Part shown: piece after piece, positions 9,950 through 18,934 of the stretch | Numbering within the stretch: position 1 is the first letter of the stretch | Layout: every line of letters begins with the position of its first letter | Assembly (NCBI RefSeq): GCF_030291135.1 | Contig: NZ_CP127409.1 | Location: 2,170,001-2,234,000 of the forward strand | Origin: Rhodanobacter thiooxydans | GTDB lineage: Bacteria > Pseudomonadota > Gammaproteobacteria > Xanthomonadales > Rhodanobacteraceae | Direction of reading: 5' to 3' | DNA length: 64,000 bases | Notes under the pieces: model-generated | Told to the model about the DNA's origin: nothing | Database searches by the model: none | What the model saw: the letters and a program-made list of their open reading frames with translations, nothing else | Program-made: the position numbers and the translations under genes

Positions 9950-10294
9950 TCAAGCCTTCTTCAGGAAGCACGCCTTCAGCACCAGTCCCTTGATCTTGTC
10001 CGAGTTGCCTTCGATGTGTTCGTCGTCGCCGTCGACCAGGCGGATGTTGCGGATCAGCGTGCCCTGCTTCAGCGGGATCGACGAACCCTTCACCTTCAGG
10101 TCCTTGATCACCGTCACCGTGTCGCCGCTGTTGAGCACGTTGCCGTTGACGTCGCGCACCACCAGCGTGGCATCGGCCGCAGGCGCACCGGCCGCGATCG
10201 GCCACTCGTGGCCGCAGTCGGCGCAGACGTAGTTGTCGCCGTCCGGATAGGTGTTCTCCATCGCGCACAGCGGGCAGGCGGGGATGTCGGACAT
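9950..10294 (-). CDS. yjdM: PhnA-like zinc-ribbon protein YjdM
   Basis: A 114-residue cytoplasmic protein of the YjdM (formerly PhnA) family. The N-terminal zinc ribbon uses C7-x2-C10 and C24-x2-C27. The C-terminal KOW/SH3-like part carries DVNGNVLNSGDTVTVIKDL and the closing GLVLKACFLKKA, both very well conserved in the family. The length is the usual one. Despite the old name it is not a phosphonoacetate hydrolase. Its biochemical role is not established. It converges on the importer operon, with seven bases between the stops. Confidence 0.93.
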   Translation of the reverse strand: MSDIPACPLCAMENTYPDGDNYVCADCGHEWPIAAGAPAADATLVVRDVNGNVLNSGDTVTVIKDLKVKGSSIPLKQGTLIRNIRLVDGDDEHIEGNSDKIKGLVLKACFLKKA

Positions 10295-10413
10295 CGGTCG
10301 ATCCTGGTCATTCCATCAAGGGGTTGGCGATTATACGGGCGCACGTCGCATGCCTTCACGCGCTCGACATCGGCATGACGCTAGCTTTGCGTGCACCGCC
10401 GCGGAGACTTGCC

Positions 10414-10779
10414 ATGCATCCCCACCCGGTTCTCGCCACGGTTGCCGCCAGCGACTTCGCCGCTTCCAGCGACTGGTACGCCCGCCTGTTCGGACGGATG
10501 CCGGACAACGGTTCGAACGACTCCTGCGCCGAGTGGCAGATCGCCCGCTGCACGCGGATCCAGGTGTTGCCCAGGAGCGAGTTGGACGAGACGAGCCCGC
10601 ATGCCGGCTCGGTATCGCTCGGCATCATCGTGGACGATCTCGACGAGATCCTGCTCGGCCTGCAGGGACGGCAGATCGACGTACCGTCGCCGCAACTGGC
10701 GACCCACTACGTGCGCTTCGCCCCGGTATGCGATCCGGACGGCAACCTGGTGACTTTCGTGGAGTCGGCCGCCGCCTGA
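10414..10779 (+). CDS. VOC family (glyoxalase/bleomycin-resistance fold) protein
   Basis: A 121-residue single-module VOC protein. It begins with HPHPVLATVAASDFAASSDWY, continues through FGRMPDNGSNDSCAEWQ, and ends RFAPVCDPDGNLVTFVES, the usual metal-site end of a VOC module. Family members include glyoxalase I, dioxygenases and antibiotic-binding proteins, so the substrate cannot be named. The start ATG follows a CGGAGA ribosome binding site. It appears to be a single-gene unit. Confidence 0.8.
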   Translation: MHPHPVLATVAASDFAASSDWYARLFGRMPDNGSNDSCAEWQIARCTRIQVLPRSELDETSPHAGSVSLGIIVDDLDEILLGLQGRQIDVPSPQLATHYVRFAPVCDPDGNLVTFVESAAA

Positions 10780-10841
10780 GGGCCTGTTCGAAGTCTCCGG
10801 CCCGGCTATCCTGATCGCATCCCGCCCTCAGGTATCCACCG

Positions 10842-11396
10842 ATGTACCGTCCGCTGCTGCTGTTGCTGGCACTTGCCATGCTCGTCTCCGTTTCCGTCGC
10901 CGCCGCGCCGGAAGAAGCCGCCATGGCCGGGCTTGCCCATGTCGCGTTCCCGGCGCCGCACCGCGTGGCCTCCGGGCGTTTGCAGGCCGGTGACATCGCC
11001 ACGCTGAAACGCGCCGGCATCCGCCAGGTGATCGATCTCAGCCTGGACAGCGAGACGCCCGGCTTCGACGAAGCCGCCGCCGTGCGGGCAGCCGGCATCG
11101 GCTACCACAACCTGCCGATCCGCGGCGCCGGCGACCTGACCCGCGCCCGGGTCGTGCAGTTCGACCGCCTGCTGCGCGACGCCGGCGACCAGCCGACCCT
11201 GGTGCATTGCGCCAGCGGCAACCGGGTGGGTGCGATGATCGCCCTGCGTGCCGCGCTGATCGACGGCCTGCCGGCCGAGGCTGCGCTGGCGGAAGGTCGG
11301 CGCTGGGGACTGAAGGGCCTGGAACCGGCCGTGCGCGAGCGGCTGCAGGCGTGGTCGGGCGGTGGAACAGACACCGCAGCACCGCCCGCGCACTGA
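10842..11396 (+). CDS. Secreted DUF442/Blh-type phosphatase-like protein
   Basis: A 184-residue protein with a signal peptide (MYRPLLLLLALAMLVSVSVA). The mature domain contains ASGRLQAGDIATLKRAGIRQVIDLS and the catalytic loop HCASGNRVGAM, with Cys and Arg separated by four residues. This is the pattern of the beta-lactamase-hydrolase-like (DUF442) branch of the dual-specificity phosphatases and resembles the rhodanese loop. Family knowledge suggests a phosphatase or sulfur transferase in the periplasm. The substrate is unknown. The next gene may begin inside its 3' end. Confidence 0.78.
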   Translation: MYRPLLLLLALAMLVSVSVAAAPEEAAMAGLAHVAFPAPHRVASGRLQAGDIATLKRAGIRQVIDLSLDSETPGFDEAAAVRAAGIGYHNLPIRGAGDLTRARVVQFDRLLRDAGDQPTLVHCASGNRVGAMIALRAALIDGLPAEAALAEGRRWGLKGLEPAVRERLQAWSGGGTDTAAPPAH

Positions 11397-12432
11397 GGTT
11401 CCTCGCCAGGCAGCGCAACAACACCGCCACCGGCCGGGCGAAAGCCGATGCGCGGGTGGGGTACCATGCGCGCCTCCCCCAGCTTCCCACGGCACGGTCC
11501 TGGACCCGATCCCTGCATCGCCGCCCACCTCCACGCCGCTGCCGCTGCGCGCGGTGCTGCTGATGCTGGGCAGCGCCGGTTTCTTCGCGCTGATGGCGGT
11601 GTCGATCCGGCTCGCTTCCGCCCAGTTGCACCCGTTCCAGATCACCTTTTTCCGCAGCACCTTCGGCGCACTGTTCGCGCTGCCGCTGCTGTATGTGCAC
11701 GGCTGGCAGCTGCTGCACACGCCACGCTTCGGCTTCTACGTGATGCGCTGCGTACTCGGCATGGGCGGCATGCTGGCCGGCTTCTGGGCGATCGTGAACC
11801 TGCCGCTGGCCGAGGCGGTGGCGCTGTCGTATTCCTCGCCGCTGTTCGTCACCATCGGCGCAGTGCTGTTCCTCGGCGAGGTGGTGCGCCTGCGCCGCTG
11901 GAGCGCGGTGGTGGCCGGCTTCATCGGCGTGCTGGTGATCGTGCGGCCCGGCAGTGACGCGTTCACCGCCGGCAGCCTGGTCGCGCTGCTGGCGGCGGGA
12001 TTGACCGGTGCGGTGACGATCAGCATCAAGTCGCTGACCGGCAGCGAGCCGGCCGACCGCATCGTGCTGCTGACCACCCTGCTGTGGGTGCCGCTGTCGC
12101 TGCCCGCCGCGCTGCCCGTATGGCAATGGCCGCACGCCGGCATCTGGCCGTGGCTGGTGCTGTCCGGCGCGCTCGGCACCAGTGGGCATTACTGCTGGAC
12201 GCGCGCGCTGCGGCTGGCCGACGCCTCGTTGCTGGCGCCGTTCAGTTACCTGCAGCTGCTGATCGTGGCGGTGTTGGCCTGGTGGATCTTCGGCGAAGAG
12301 GTGGACCACTACACCGCGGCGGGCGCCGCCATCATCATCGGCGCCAGCCTGTACATCGCCCACCGCGAACACAACCTGGCGCGCCAGCGGCGTCGCGAGG
12401 CGTGCACCGCGAACGCCGAGCCGTCGATCTGA
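11362..12432 (+). CDS. EamA/DMT superfamily transporter
   Basis: A drug/metabolite-type transporter with ten predicted helices in two EamA repeats. The first helix begins at LPLRAVLLMLGSAGFFALM. The listed start (GTG at 11362) gives 356 residues, but the first 60 are Pro/Arg/Gln-rich and unlike the family, so the real start is probably nearer 11500, at a non-ATG codon. Conserved stretches include YSSPLFVTIGAVLFLGE and SYLQLLIVAVLAWWIFGE. The substrate is unknown. The membrane core is clear, and the N-terminus is not settled. Confidence 0.82.
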   Translation: MEQTPQHRPRTEVPRQAAQQHRHRPGESRCAGGVPCAPPPASHGTVLDPIPASPPTSTPLPLRAVLLMLGSAGFFALMAVSIRLASAQLHPFQITFFRSTFGALFALPLLYVHGWQLLHTPRFGFYVMRCVLGMGGMLAGFWAIVNLPLAEAVALSYSSPLFVTIGAVLFLGEVVRLRRWSAVVAGFIGVLVIVRPGSDAFTAGSLVALLAAGLTGAVTISIKSLTGSEPADRIVLLTTLLWVPLSLPAALPVWQWPHAGIWPWLVLSGALGTSGHYCWTRALRLADASLLAPFSYLQLLIVAVLAWWIFGEEVDHYTAAGAAIIIGASLYIAHREHNLARQRRREACTANAEPSI

Positions 12433-12454
12433 CGCGAGCCGCGTCCGGTGCCGA

Positions 12455-13123
12455 TCACTCCCCGTCGAACCAGTCCGGCAGTTCCGCAAGGTCCGGCAGG
12501 CTGGCCATCTCCGCCAGCAGGTCGAGCGGCTCGGGCGCGGCTACCGCCGCCAGCGGCCAGCGACCAACCACTTCGTACTTCGACTGGCCGAAGAAGCTGC
12601 GGATCAGCACGAACTCGGACACGCGCCAGTGGATTGCCGCGACCGATTCCTCGATCGCATCGACCGCATGGCCATGCAGCAGGCTCACGTGCGGCAGGAA
12701 GCTGGACACGCCACTGACCTGCAGGCCCACACGAAGCTGCGCCGCGGCAATCGCCTTGCGCAGGCTCAGCGCCGCCTCGGTAGTGGCGCTGTCCGCGCAC
12801 AACACGAACGGAAACTGCCCGTCCCTGGCGCTGAAGCGCATCGCCGCATCCAGCGTGGCCACGAACCCCGGCGCACGCACTTCGCCGGCCGCGGCCAGCA
12901 GCGCCTCCTCCAGCGGCTGCCGCAATCGCCACTCGGGCTTGCCCATCGGGCACAGCGTCAGGTGCAGGCTGTCGATGCCGACCGGCGATCCGCTGACCCG
13001 GTGCGATTTGCGGAAACGCTCGCCCACGCCGGCGATCGCATTGCGTGCCTGCTCATCCGGCAGCAACGCGAAGAAATAGTTGATGCCAGCGGCGAGTTCG
13101 GATGGGTTCGATGCGGTAGAAAT
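12455..13123 (-). CDS. 2'-5' RNA ligase-like (LigT/ThpR, 2H phosphoesterase) protein
   Basis: The protein has the two HxT/Sx motifs of 2H phosphoesterases: SLHLTLCP in the first half and PHVSLLHG in the second. This matches the RNA 2',3'-cyclic phosphodiesterase/2'-5' ligase family (ThpR). No ATG or GTG lies at a sensible place. A perfect GGAGG (13132-13136) is eight bases before an in-frame ATT at 13123, giving 222 residues. The alternative is TTG at 13138, which would overlap that Shine-Dalgarno sequence. The coordinates use the ATT reading. The start is uncertain, while the body of the gene is not. It is convergent with the EamA gene. Confidence 0.75.
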   Translation of the reverse strand: MSTASNPSELAAGINYFFALLPDEQARNAIAGVGERFRKSHRVSGSPVGIDSLHLTLCPMGKPEWRLRQPLEEALLAAAGEVRAPGFVATLDAAMRFSARDGQFPFVLCADSATTEAALSLRKAIAAAQLRVGLQVSGVSSFLPHVSLLHGHAVDAIEESVAAIHWRVSEFVLIRSFFGQSKYEVVGRWPLAAVAAPEPLDLLAEMASLPDLAELPDWFDGE

Positions 13124-13293
13124 GGCCTGTGCCTCCAAGCAATCACGCCAGTAATCCGTTGCCAACCGCCCCGCGAGACCCGGGTCGGCCCGGTCGATAG
13201 AGCCCGAGCTTGCCGCTTGTCGACGGAGCGCACAAGCACCCGCCCCCACGCGCCCGCGCTTCCGTGCGGCGGTTGTCGTTTGCGCGCACCCGT

Positions 13294-13560
13294 TCAGCGC
13301 AGCTGGCTGTCCTTGCTGCCGCGGCGATTGTACAGACCGGCACTGCGCTGCCCCGCATCCTGCGCTTCCTGGCAGGCCACGCACAGGCGCACGCCAGGCA
13401 CGGCCTTGCGCCGTGCCGCGGGAATCGGCGCATCGCATTCCTCGCAGTGCTTCAGGCCCGGCCCCTGGCGCAGCTGCTGGCGCGCCCGCTGCACCGCGTC
13501 GCTGACCGTGGCGTCGATCTGGTCCTGTACCGCGCCGTCGCCTGCCCAACCGGTTGCCAT
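13294..13560 (-). CDS. DksA/TraR-type C4 zinc-finger protein (YbiI-like)
   Basis: An 88-residue protein, the same length as E. coli YbiI. The N-terminal 30 residues form a helix (DQIDATVSDAVQRARQQL). The C4 zinc finger is C39-x2-C42 and C60-x2-C63, within HCEECDAPIPAARRKAVPG and RLCVACQ. The long coiled coil and the acidic tip of true DksA are missing, so it is a short TraR/YbiI-type member that may touch RNA polymerase. It lies upstream of the LigT-like gene on the same strand, with about 170 bases between them. Confidence 0.85.
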   Translation of the reverse strand: MATGWAGDGAVQDQIDATVSDAVQRARQQLRQGPGLKHCEECDAPIPAARRKAVPGVRLCVACQEAQDAGQRSAGLYNRRGSKDSQLR

Positions 13561-13596
13561 GGCCCTACCTCCGCAAATCGGGATCGTGGGCGGCGC

Positions 13597-14361
13597 TCAG
13601 TGCGCCTTCGCCCGCAAGCCCTGGATATAGTTCAGTTCGCCCAAGGACTTGGGTTCGCCGGGAACGAGTTTCAAGCAGCCCTGGTAGGCCCCGGCCGCCT
13701 CGTCGAGCCGATGCAGTTCGACCAGTGCGTAACCCTGACCACGCAGTGCCACGCACTTCAACCGGGTGGCTTGCGCGGGCGTGGCGCCGCTGATGTCCGC
13801 ATCGCCCTCGGCCTCCTGGTACAGAGCCAGCATCCTCTTCCAGTCTCCGTCGCGCTGATAGGTGAACGCGAGTTCGCTCTTGTACTGGCTGTCCATCGGC
13901 GACAAGGCCAGGGCCTTTTCCAGTTCGGCCCGTGCATCCGCATAACGGGCCATCTCGCTGTAGGCGTAGCCGCGAGCCCAGTACGCCATCGCCCAGGCCG
14001 GGCCGATTACCTGCACCGGCACGTCCGCCTTGCCATTGACTGCCTTGCTGCCCAGCCCGGCGTAGGTCAGTCCATCGACCATGCCGCGGGCGCAGAACAC
14101 CTTGCCGGGCTTGCCCGCATACATCGTTTCGTACTTGTCGACGACCTCGGTCAACGGCCCCTCGACCGCCAGCTGGATCCTGCCGCTTTCGATCATCTTC
14201 AGCGCGTCGTGCACCTTCTGCAGGTCGGCGTCGGCCGCTGACTCGCCCGTTTCGTCGAGGGTCAGCGTGATGGTGTTGGCCGGCCTGGTCGGCGCGTGCG
14301 ACGCGCAGCCCGCCAGCAGGAGCGGCGCCGTCAGCGCCGCGAAGATGCCGAAACGATGCAT
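13597..14361 (-). CDS. TPR-containing lipoprotein
   Basis: A 254-residue lipoprotein. The signal peptide (MHRFGIFAALTAPLLLAGC) ends in an LAGC lipobox, so Cys19 should be lipidated. Residues after about 130 form tetratricopeptide repeats (AWAMAYWARGYAYSEMARY, then ALALSPMDSQYKSELAF and ALVELHRLDEAAGAYQGCL). TPR lipoproteins usually scaffold protein complexes at the outer membrane. No partner is suggested by the neighbours. The divergent acyl-CoA dehydrogenase gene begins 132 bases away. Confidence 0.83.
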   Translation of the reverse strand: MHRFGIFAALTAPLLLAGCASHAPTRPANTITLTLDETGESAADADLQKVHDALKMIESGRIQLAVEGPLTEVVDKYETMYAGKPGKVFCARGMVDGLTYAGLGSKAVNGKADVPVQVIGPAWAMAYWARGYAYSEMARYADARAELEKALALSPMDSQYKSELAFTYQRDGDWKRMLALYQEAEGDADISGATPAQATRLKCVALRGQGYALVELHRLDEAAGAYQGCLKLVPGEPKSLGELNYIQGLRAKAH

Positions 14362-14493
14362 GGACTTCCCCTGTTGAAATGCCTGGCGAGCATACCGCGG
14401 CCACCGGGCGATCCGGCCTGCGGCGATTGGCGGCATCGCCTTCGGCGCCCCAGGTGCCAGAATGCGCTTTCCACCCCGCCAGGAGAATGCGTC

Positions 14494-16263
14494 GTGAACA
14501 CGCCATCGCCCGCCACCCATGAGCAGCCCGCACTGCGCAGCGACGACAGCGCCGCCAAGCAGCTGTTCCTGGGCAACATCCTGGAGGAGAACCTGTTCCC
14601 CTACCCCGAGATCAACGCGCGCGACAGGGAAATGCTGGGCGCCATGACCGACGCGATCGACCAGTTCCTCGCCGACAAGGGCGCCGCACTGAAGCAGTAC
14701 GACCGCGACGCCGAGCAGCCAGCCGGGTTCATCCAGGCGCTGCGCGAGATGGGCCTGTTCGGCCTGATCATCCCCGAGCAGTTCGGCGGCATGGAACTGT
14801 CCAACGGCGCCTACGCACGCGTGCTGGGTCAGACCAGCAGCCACGACAGCTCGGTCTCGCTGACCATCGGCGCGCACAGCTCGATCGGCATGAAAGGTCT
14901 GCTGCTGTTCGGCAGCGACGAGCAGAAACAACGCTACCTGCCGAAGCTGGCCAGCGGCGAGATGATCGCTGCGTTCTGCCTCACCGAATCCGGCGCCGGC
15001 TCCGACGCCGCCTCGATCCGCACCAAGGCAACGCGCAACGACGACGGCAGCTGGACGCTTTCGGGCGAGAAGATCTGGATCACCAACGGCGGCATCGCCG
15101 ACTTCTACACCGTGTTCGCGCGCACCGACACGCCGGAGGGCAAGATCACCGCGTTCCTGGTCGAGGCGAAGTGGCCCGGCGTGAGCCACGGCCCGCACGA
15201 AGACAAGATGGGCATCCGCGCATCAAGCACCACCACGGTCGCATTCGCCGACGTGCGGGTGCCGCCGGAAAACGTGCTGGGCCCGGTCGGCAAGGGCTTC
15301 AAGGTGGCGATGAGCATCTTGAACAGCGGCCGCACCGGTCTGGGCGGCGGCGCAGTCGGCGGCATGCGCACGCTGATCCGCCTGGCCAGCGCGCAGGCGA
15401 AGGAGCGCAAGCAGTTCGGCCAGTCGATCGCCGAGTTCGGCCTGGTGCGCGAGAAGATCGCGCAGATGACGGTGGACTGCTTCGCCGCCGAGAGCGCGGT
15501 GTGGATGGTGGCGCACCTGATCGACGGCGGCGGCAGCGATTACTCGGTCGAGGCGGCGATGAGCAAGGTGTTCGCCAGCGAGGCGGTGCAGCGCGCGTCC
15601 TACGAGGCGCTGCAGATCGCCGCCGGCAACGGCTTCATGCGCGAGTTTCCGTACGAGCAGATCACCCGCGACACGCGCATCCTGTCGATCTTCGAGGGCA
15701 CCAACGAGATCCTGCGGCTGTACATCGCGCTGTCCGGCCTGAAGGGCGTGGGCGCGGGCCTCTCCGAGCTGAAGGCCGCCGTGGGCGACATTTTCAACGA
15801 GCCGATCAAGGGCTTCGGCGTGCTCGGCAGCTACACCGGCCGGCGCATGCGCGAGGCTACCGGCTACGGCATCGACCGCATCGCACACGAGCTGTCGCCG
15901 CGGCTGCGCAAGGTCGCCGCCACCTACGAGAAATACACGGTGGAACTGTCCAGATCCTCCGACGCGCTGCTGCGCCGCTACGGCAAGAAGGCGGCCGACA
16001 TGCAGCACGCGCAGAAGCGCCTGGCCGACATCGCGATCGACCTGTTCGTGGGCCTGTGCGTGCTGTCGCGCGCCGACAGCCTGCTGAAGCAGGCGCATCC
16101 CGCTGCGGACGAAGCCGTAAGCATCGCCGAAGTATTCGCCCGGCAGGCGCGCCGGCGCATGGCGCGTAACGTGCGCGGTCTGGAACGCAACGAGGACGAG
16201 GCGATCGAACAGCTGGCCGGCGCGGTGCTCGCGCACGACGGCTACATGTGGGACGTGATCTGA
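14494..16263 (+). CDS. Acyl-CoA dehydrogenase
   Basis: A 589-residue FAD-dependent acyl-CoA dehydrogenase. It starts at GTG, eight bases after AGGAG (14481-14485). Landmarks are the FAD-binding [19 protein letters not shown], the middle beta domain with [17 protein letters not shown], and the C-terminal helical domain with [19 protein letters not shown]. An extra helical region after residue 420 makes it longer than the 380-residue short-chain enzymes, resembling the long-chain VLCAD-like group. It should introduce the alpha,beta double bond in the first step of beta-oxidation. An OsmC gene follows 23 bases later. Confidence 0.92.
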   Translation: MNTPSPATHEQPALRSDDSAAKQLFLGNILEENLFPYPEINARDREMLGAMTDAIDQFLADKGAALKQYDRDAEQPAGFIQALREMGLFGLIIPEQFGGMELSNGAYARVLGQTSSHDSSVSLTIGAHSSIGMKGLLLFGSDEQKQRYLPKLASGEMIAAFCLTESGAGSDAASIRTKATRNDDGSWTLSGEKIWITNGGIADFYTVFARTDTPEGKITAFLVEAKWPGVSHGPHEDKMGIRASSTTTVAFADVRVPPENVLGPVGKGFKVAMSILNSGRTGLGGGAVGGMRTLIRLASAQAKERKQFGQSIAEFGLVREKIAQMTVDCFAAESAVWMVAHLIDGGGSDYSVEAAMSKVFASEAVQRASYEALQIAAGNGFMREFPYEQITRDTRILSIFEGTNEILRLYIALSGLKGVGAGLSELKAAVGDIFNEPIKGFGVLGSYTGRRMREATGYGIDRIAHELSPRLRKVAATYEKYTVELSRSSDALLRRYGKKAADMQHAQKRLADIAIDLFVGLCVLSRADSLLKQAHPAADEAVSIAEVFARQARRRMARNVRGLERNEDEAIEQLAGAVLAHDGYMWDVI

Positions 16264-16286
16264 AACCCGACGCAGGAGTACCCGCC

Positions 16287-16700
16287 ATGAGCATCCCCAC
16301 CGTCCGCGCCAGCACCGGCGGCGCGCCGTACGCAGTCGAGTTCACCGACGACCAGGGCAACACCTGGCACGCCGACGAACCAGTCGAGGAAGGCGGTGCC
16401 AACACCGGCCCGGCGCCGCACCGGCTGCTGCTGTCCGCGCTGGGCGCCTGCACCGCGATCACGCTGCAGATGTACGCAGCGCGCAAGGGCTGGCCGCTGC
16501 AACATGTCGACGTCGAGCTCGCCTTCAACCCCGACGGCACGCCCGAGTCGGGCAACGACATCACCCGCGTGATCACCTTGCGCGGCGAGCTGGACGACGC
16601 GCAGCGCGAGCGCCTGCTGCAGATCGCCAACAAGTGCCCAATCCACAAGGTGCTGACCGGCGAGGTGCGCATCGCCTCGCGACTCGGCGACTCCCCGTGA
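16287..16700 (+). CDS. OsmC family peroxiredoxin-like protein
   Basis: A 137-residue OsmC/Ohr-fold protein. The two redox cysteines are in [20 protein letters not shown] and [11 protein letters not shown], the pattern of OsmC/YhfA proteins that reduce hydroperoxides. The start ATG has CAGGAG upstream. The 23-base gap to the acyl-CoA dehydrogenase suggests they share a transcript. A second, sequence-distinct OsmC homologue lies in the arginine cluster near 62200. Confidence 0.87.
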   Translation: MSIPTVRASTGGAPYAVEFTDDQGNTWHADEPVEEGGANTGPAPHRLLLSALGACTAITLQMYAARKGWPLQHVDVELAFNPDGTPESGNDITRVITLRGELDDAQRERLLQIANKCPIHKVLTGEVRIASRLGDSP

Positions 16701-16836
16701 CGCCCTGATACCGCGGTTCGGGCCGCCATTCGACAGGTTGTCGTGCCGGCGTCATGCGCGCCGCAACACGGCCGTCTGGAAGGCTATTCCGTGACAGGCC
16801 TCGCTGCCGCCATCACGACCTCCCCGCCATCTTTCC

Positions 16837-16865
16837 TTGACACTGCTGCCGAGACGGCGTAGACG
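16837..16865 (+). promoter_or_regulatory. Candidate sigma-70 type promoter for the norSY-like operon
   Basis: TTGACA at 16837-16842, a perfect -35 box, is followed after 17 bases by TAGACG at 16860-16865, a weak -10 box. It sits 37 bases before the norS-like ATG in an otherwise empty 200-base gap. I looked for an FNR-like or NsrR-like palindrome in the gap and did not see a convincing one. Confidence 0.35.
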
Positions 16866-16901
16866 GGCTTGGACGTGGCGCTTTCCGGGGAGAGCACGAC
16901 C

Positions 16902-17450
16902 ATGATCTTCCAGAACATGATCTGGGCCATCACGCTGACGGGGATGGGGCTGGTGGCACTGGGCTTCGTCTATGCCATCGTCCAGGCCGGCAGGCCGGCC
17001 GGGACCGCCGAGGCCGCACGCGCCCACCGAAGTTCCATCACCTTGCGCCGCGGACTGTTCCTGGCGCTGCTGCTGCTTGGCATCGGGATCGCCTGGGCCA
17101 GCCTGCGACCCTTTCCCATTCCGCTGCAACACGAACCGCTGCAGGCCGCGCAGGTCGTCAACGTTGTCGGCCATCAATGGACCTGGGATGTCAGCGAGAC
17201 CCGGCTCACGGTCGACGAGCCCGTCGAGTTCCGTGTTACCAGCGACGACGTGAACCACGGCTTCGCGATCTACGCGCCGGATGGCCGTATCGTCATCCAG
17301 ACCCAGGCGATGCCCGGCTTCACCAACAAGATCCTGTACACCTTCCGCACGCCGGGCACCTACCGGATCATGTGCCTCGAATACTGCGGCGTCGCCCACA
17401 ACGGGATGACCGCCGAACTCGACGTCGCCGCCCGGGGGCACAAGTCATGA
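16902..17450 (+). CDS. norS: Cupredoxin (CuA) subunit II of a heme-copper oxidase/NO reductase, NorS-like
   Basis: A 182-residue membrane-anchored subunit. Two N-terminal helices are followed by a cupredoxin domain with a complete CuA site: His119 (DDVNHGFAIY), then C158-x3-C162-x3-H166-x2-M169 in CLEYCGVAHNGM. It is far shorter than a typical aa3 oxidase subunit II. The gene set that follows matches the norS-norY-senC-orf1 order known from ammonia oxidisers, so it is assigned as the electron-accepting subunit of an sNOR-type nitric oxide reductase. A short ba3-type oxidase is the alternative. Its stop overlaps the next ATG (ATGA). Confidence 0.8.
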   Translation: MIFQNMIWAITLTGMGLVALGFVYAIVQAGRPAGTAEAARAHRSSITLRRGLFLALLLLGIGIAWASLRPFPIPLQHEPLQAAQVVNVVGHQWTWDVSETRLTVDEPVEFRVTSDDVNHGFAIYAPDGRIVIQTQAMPGFTNKILYTFRTPGTYRIMCLEYCGVAHNGMTAELDVAARGHKS

Positions 17451-18934
17451 GCTCGCTCGAACTCTACCCGCAGGACGAAAGACTGCCGCGCGGCGAACAC
17501 GTGGCGTTCAACCTGTACATGATCACCGCGTTGCTGCTGTTCGTGCTGATGATGCTGCTGGGCCTGACCATGCGCATGACCCAGGCTGACTGGACGCCGG
17601 TCCAGGCCGCGATGTTCTACAAGGTCATGACCATGCACGGCGCCGGCATGGTTGGCACCATGAGCCTGGCCAGCACCGCGGTGATGTGGTTCTTCCTGCG
17701 CAAGTACGTGTCGTTGCACCTGTGGGCGTTCGTGAGCAACTACGTGCTGTTCATGCTGGGCGCGCTGTGCATCATCGGGGCGGTATTCATCGGCAACTTC
17801 GCCAGTGCGTGGACTTTCCTGTACCCGCTGCCGGTGCACTCGATGGGCCAGTGGAGCAACGGCGCCGCCGCCGTGTTCATGGTCGGCTACCTGCTGATCG
17901 GCGTGGGCATGCTGCTGTTCTACCTGGATGCCGCCGCGGCGATCATCCGCCGCTTCGGCAACCTGGGTCGCGGACTGGGGCTGCAATGGCTGTTCGGCGG
18001 CGAGATCGATCCGAACCATCCCAAGGCCGTGGTCGCCAGCACCATGGTGATCATCGCCAACTCGCTCGGCATCCTGGCCGGCGCGGTGGTACTGGTGATG
18101 TGCCTGATCAATGCCTACGACCCGGAGGTGGCGCTGAACGCGCTGGTGGTGAAGAACCTGATCTACTGGTTCGGCCACATGATCATCAACGCCACCATCT
18201 ACATGGGCGTGATCGCCGTCTACGAATTGCTGCCGCGCTACACCGGCAAACCCTACGGGGTCTCGCGGCCGTTCCTGTGGTCGTGGGCGGCGAGCACCGT
18301 ATTCGTGATCATCGTGTTCCCGCACCATCTGCTGATGGATTACGCCGAGCCGCGCTGGATGCTGGTGATGGGCCAGATCATCTCCTACGCGGCCGGCTTC
18401 CCGGTGTTCCTGGTCACCGCCTACGGTGTACTGACCAACATCCACCGCTCCGGGTTGCGCTGGAAGATGCCCTCGATGCTGGCCGTGCTGGCGCTGTTCG
18501 GCTGGGCCGCCGGCATCGTGCCGGCGATCATCGACGGCACCATCAGCGTCAACCGGGTGATGCACAACACACAATGGGTGCCGGGACACTTCCACTTCTA
18601 CCTGCTGCTCGGCGTGCTGCCGATGATCCTCACCCTGCTCTACCACGTGGTCGGCAGTCGCCAGCAGGCGCCGGTCAACAGCGGAACCGACCGCGCCGGC
18701 CTGCTCCTGTATGTCGTGGGCGGCATCAGCTTCTGCATGGTGTTCCTGTACGCCGGCCACATGAGCGTGGCGCGGCGCTTCGCGGCGCACCTGCCGGAAT
18801 GGCTGCCGTACGACCGGGCCGGTTCCATCGCCGCGATGGTGCTGATCCTGGGCATGCTGCTGTTCGCCACGCGCATCATCGTCGGCCTGCTCAAGGCGCC
18901 GGTCGATGCCGATCCTGCGCACCCTGCTGGCTAG
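17447..18934 (+). CDS. norY: Heme-copper oxidase superfamily catalytic subunit, sNOR (NorY)-like
   Basis: A 495-residue catalytic subunit with about 12 helices. Metal ligands are visible: His64 (MHGAGM) for low-spin heme, His244 (YWFGHMIIN) and His293-His294 (FPHHLLMDY) for CuB, and H381-x-H383 (VPGHFHFYLL) for the hemes. The oxidase signature HPEVY is replaced by H244-M-I-I-N248, so the Tyr that forms the His-Tyr crosslink in oxygen-reducing A and B families is Asn here. Asn at this place is, to my knowledge, typical of the sNOR family. It should reduce NO to N2O at the inner membrane. It could still be annotated as cytochrome oxidase subunit I. Confidence 0.82.
   Translation: MSSLELYPQDERLPRGEHVAFNLYMITALLLFVLMMLLGLTMRMTQADWTPVQAAMFYKVMTMHGAGMVGTMSLASTAVMWFFLRKYVSLHLWAFVSNYVLFMLGALCIIGAVFIGNFASAWTFLYPLPVHSMGQWSNGAAAVFMVGYLLIGVGMLLFYLDAAAAIIRRFGNLGRGLGLQWLFGGEIDPNHPKAVVASTMVIIANSLGILAGAVVLVMCLINAYDPEVALNALVVKNLIYWFGHMIINATIYMGVIAVYELLPRYTGKPYGVSRPFLWSWAASTVFVIIVFPHHLLMDYAEPRWMLVMGQIISYAAGFPVFLVTAYGVLTNIHRSGLRWKMPSMLAVLALFGWAAGIVPAIIDGTISVNRVMHNTQWVPGHFHFYLLLGVLPMILTLLYHVVGSRQQAPVNSGTDRAGLLLYVVGGISFCMVFLYAGHMSVARRFAAHLPEWLPYDRAGSIAAMVLILGMLLFATRIIVGLLKAPVDADPAHPAG

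Noticed and set aside
11466..11957. ATG-initiated frame overlapping the EamA gene start
   Set aside because: It is in a different frame from the ten-helix transporter and has the Arg/Pro-rich composition of a shadow.
16701..16901. NsrR or FNR operator before the norSY-like operon
   Set aside because: No TTGAT-N4-ATCAA or NsrR-like palindrome was found by eye. Only a sigma-70 type -35/-10 candidate is reported.
17447..18934. Annotation as ordinary cytochrome c oxidase subunit I
   Set aside because: The HPEVY motif is absent (H-M-I-I-N instead) and the subunit II/SenC/orf1 order fits sNOR better. Oxidase is kept only as an alternative.
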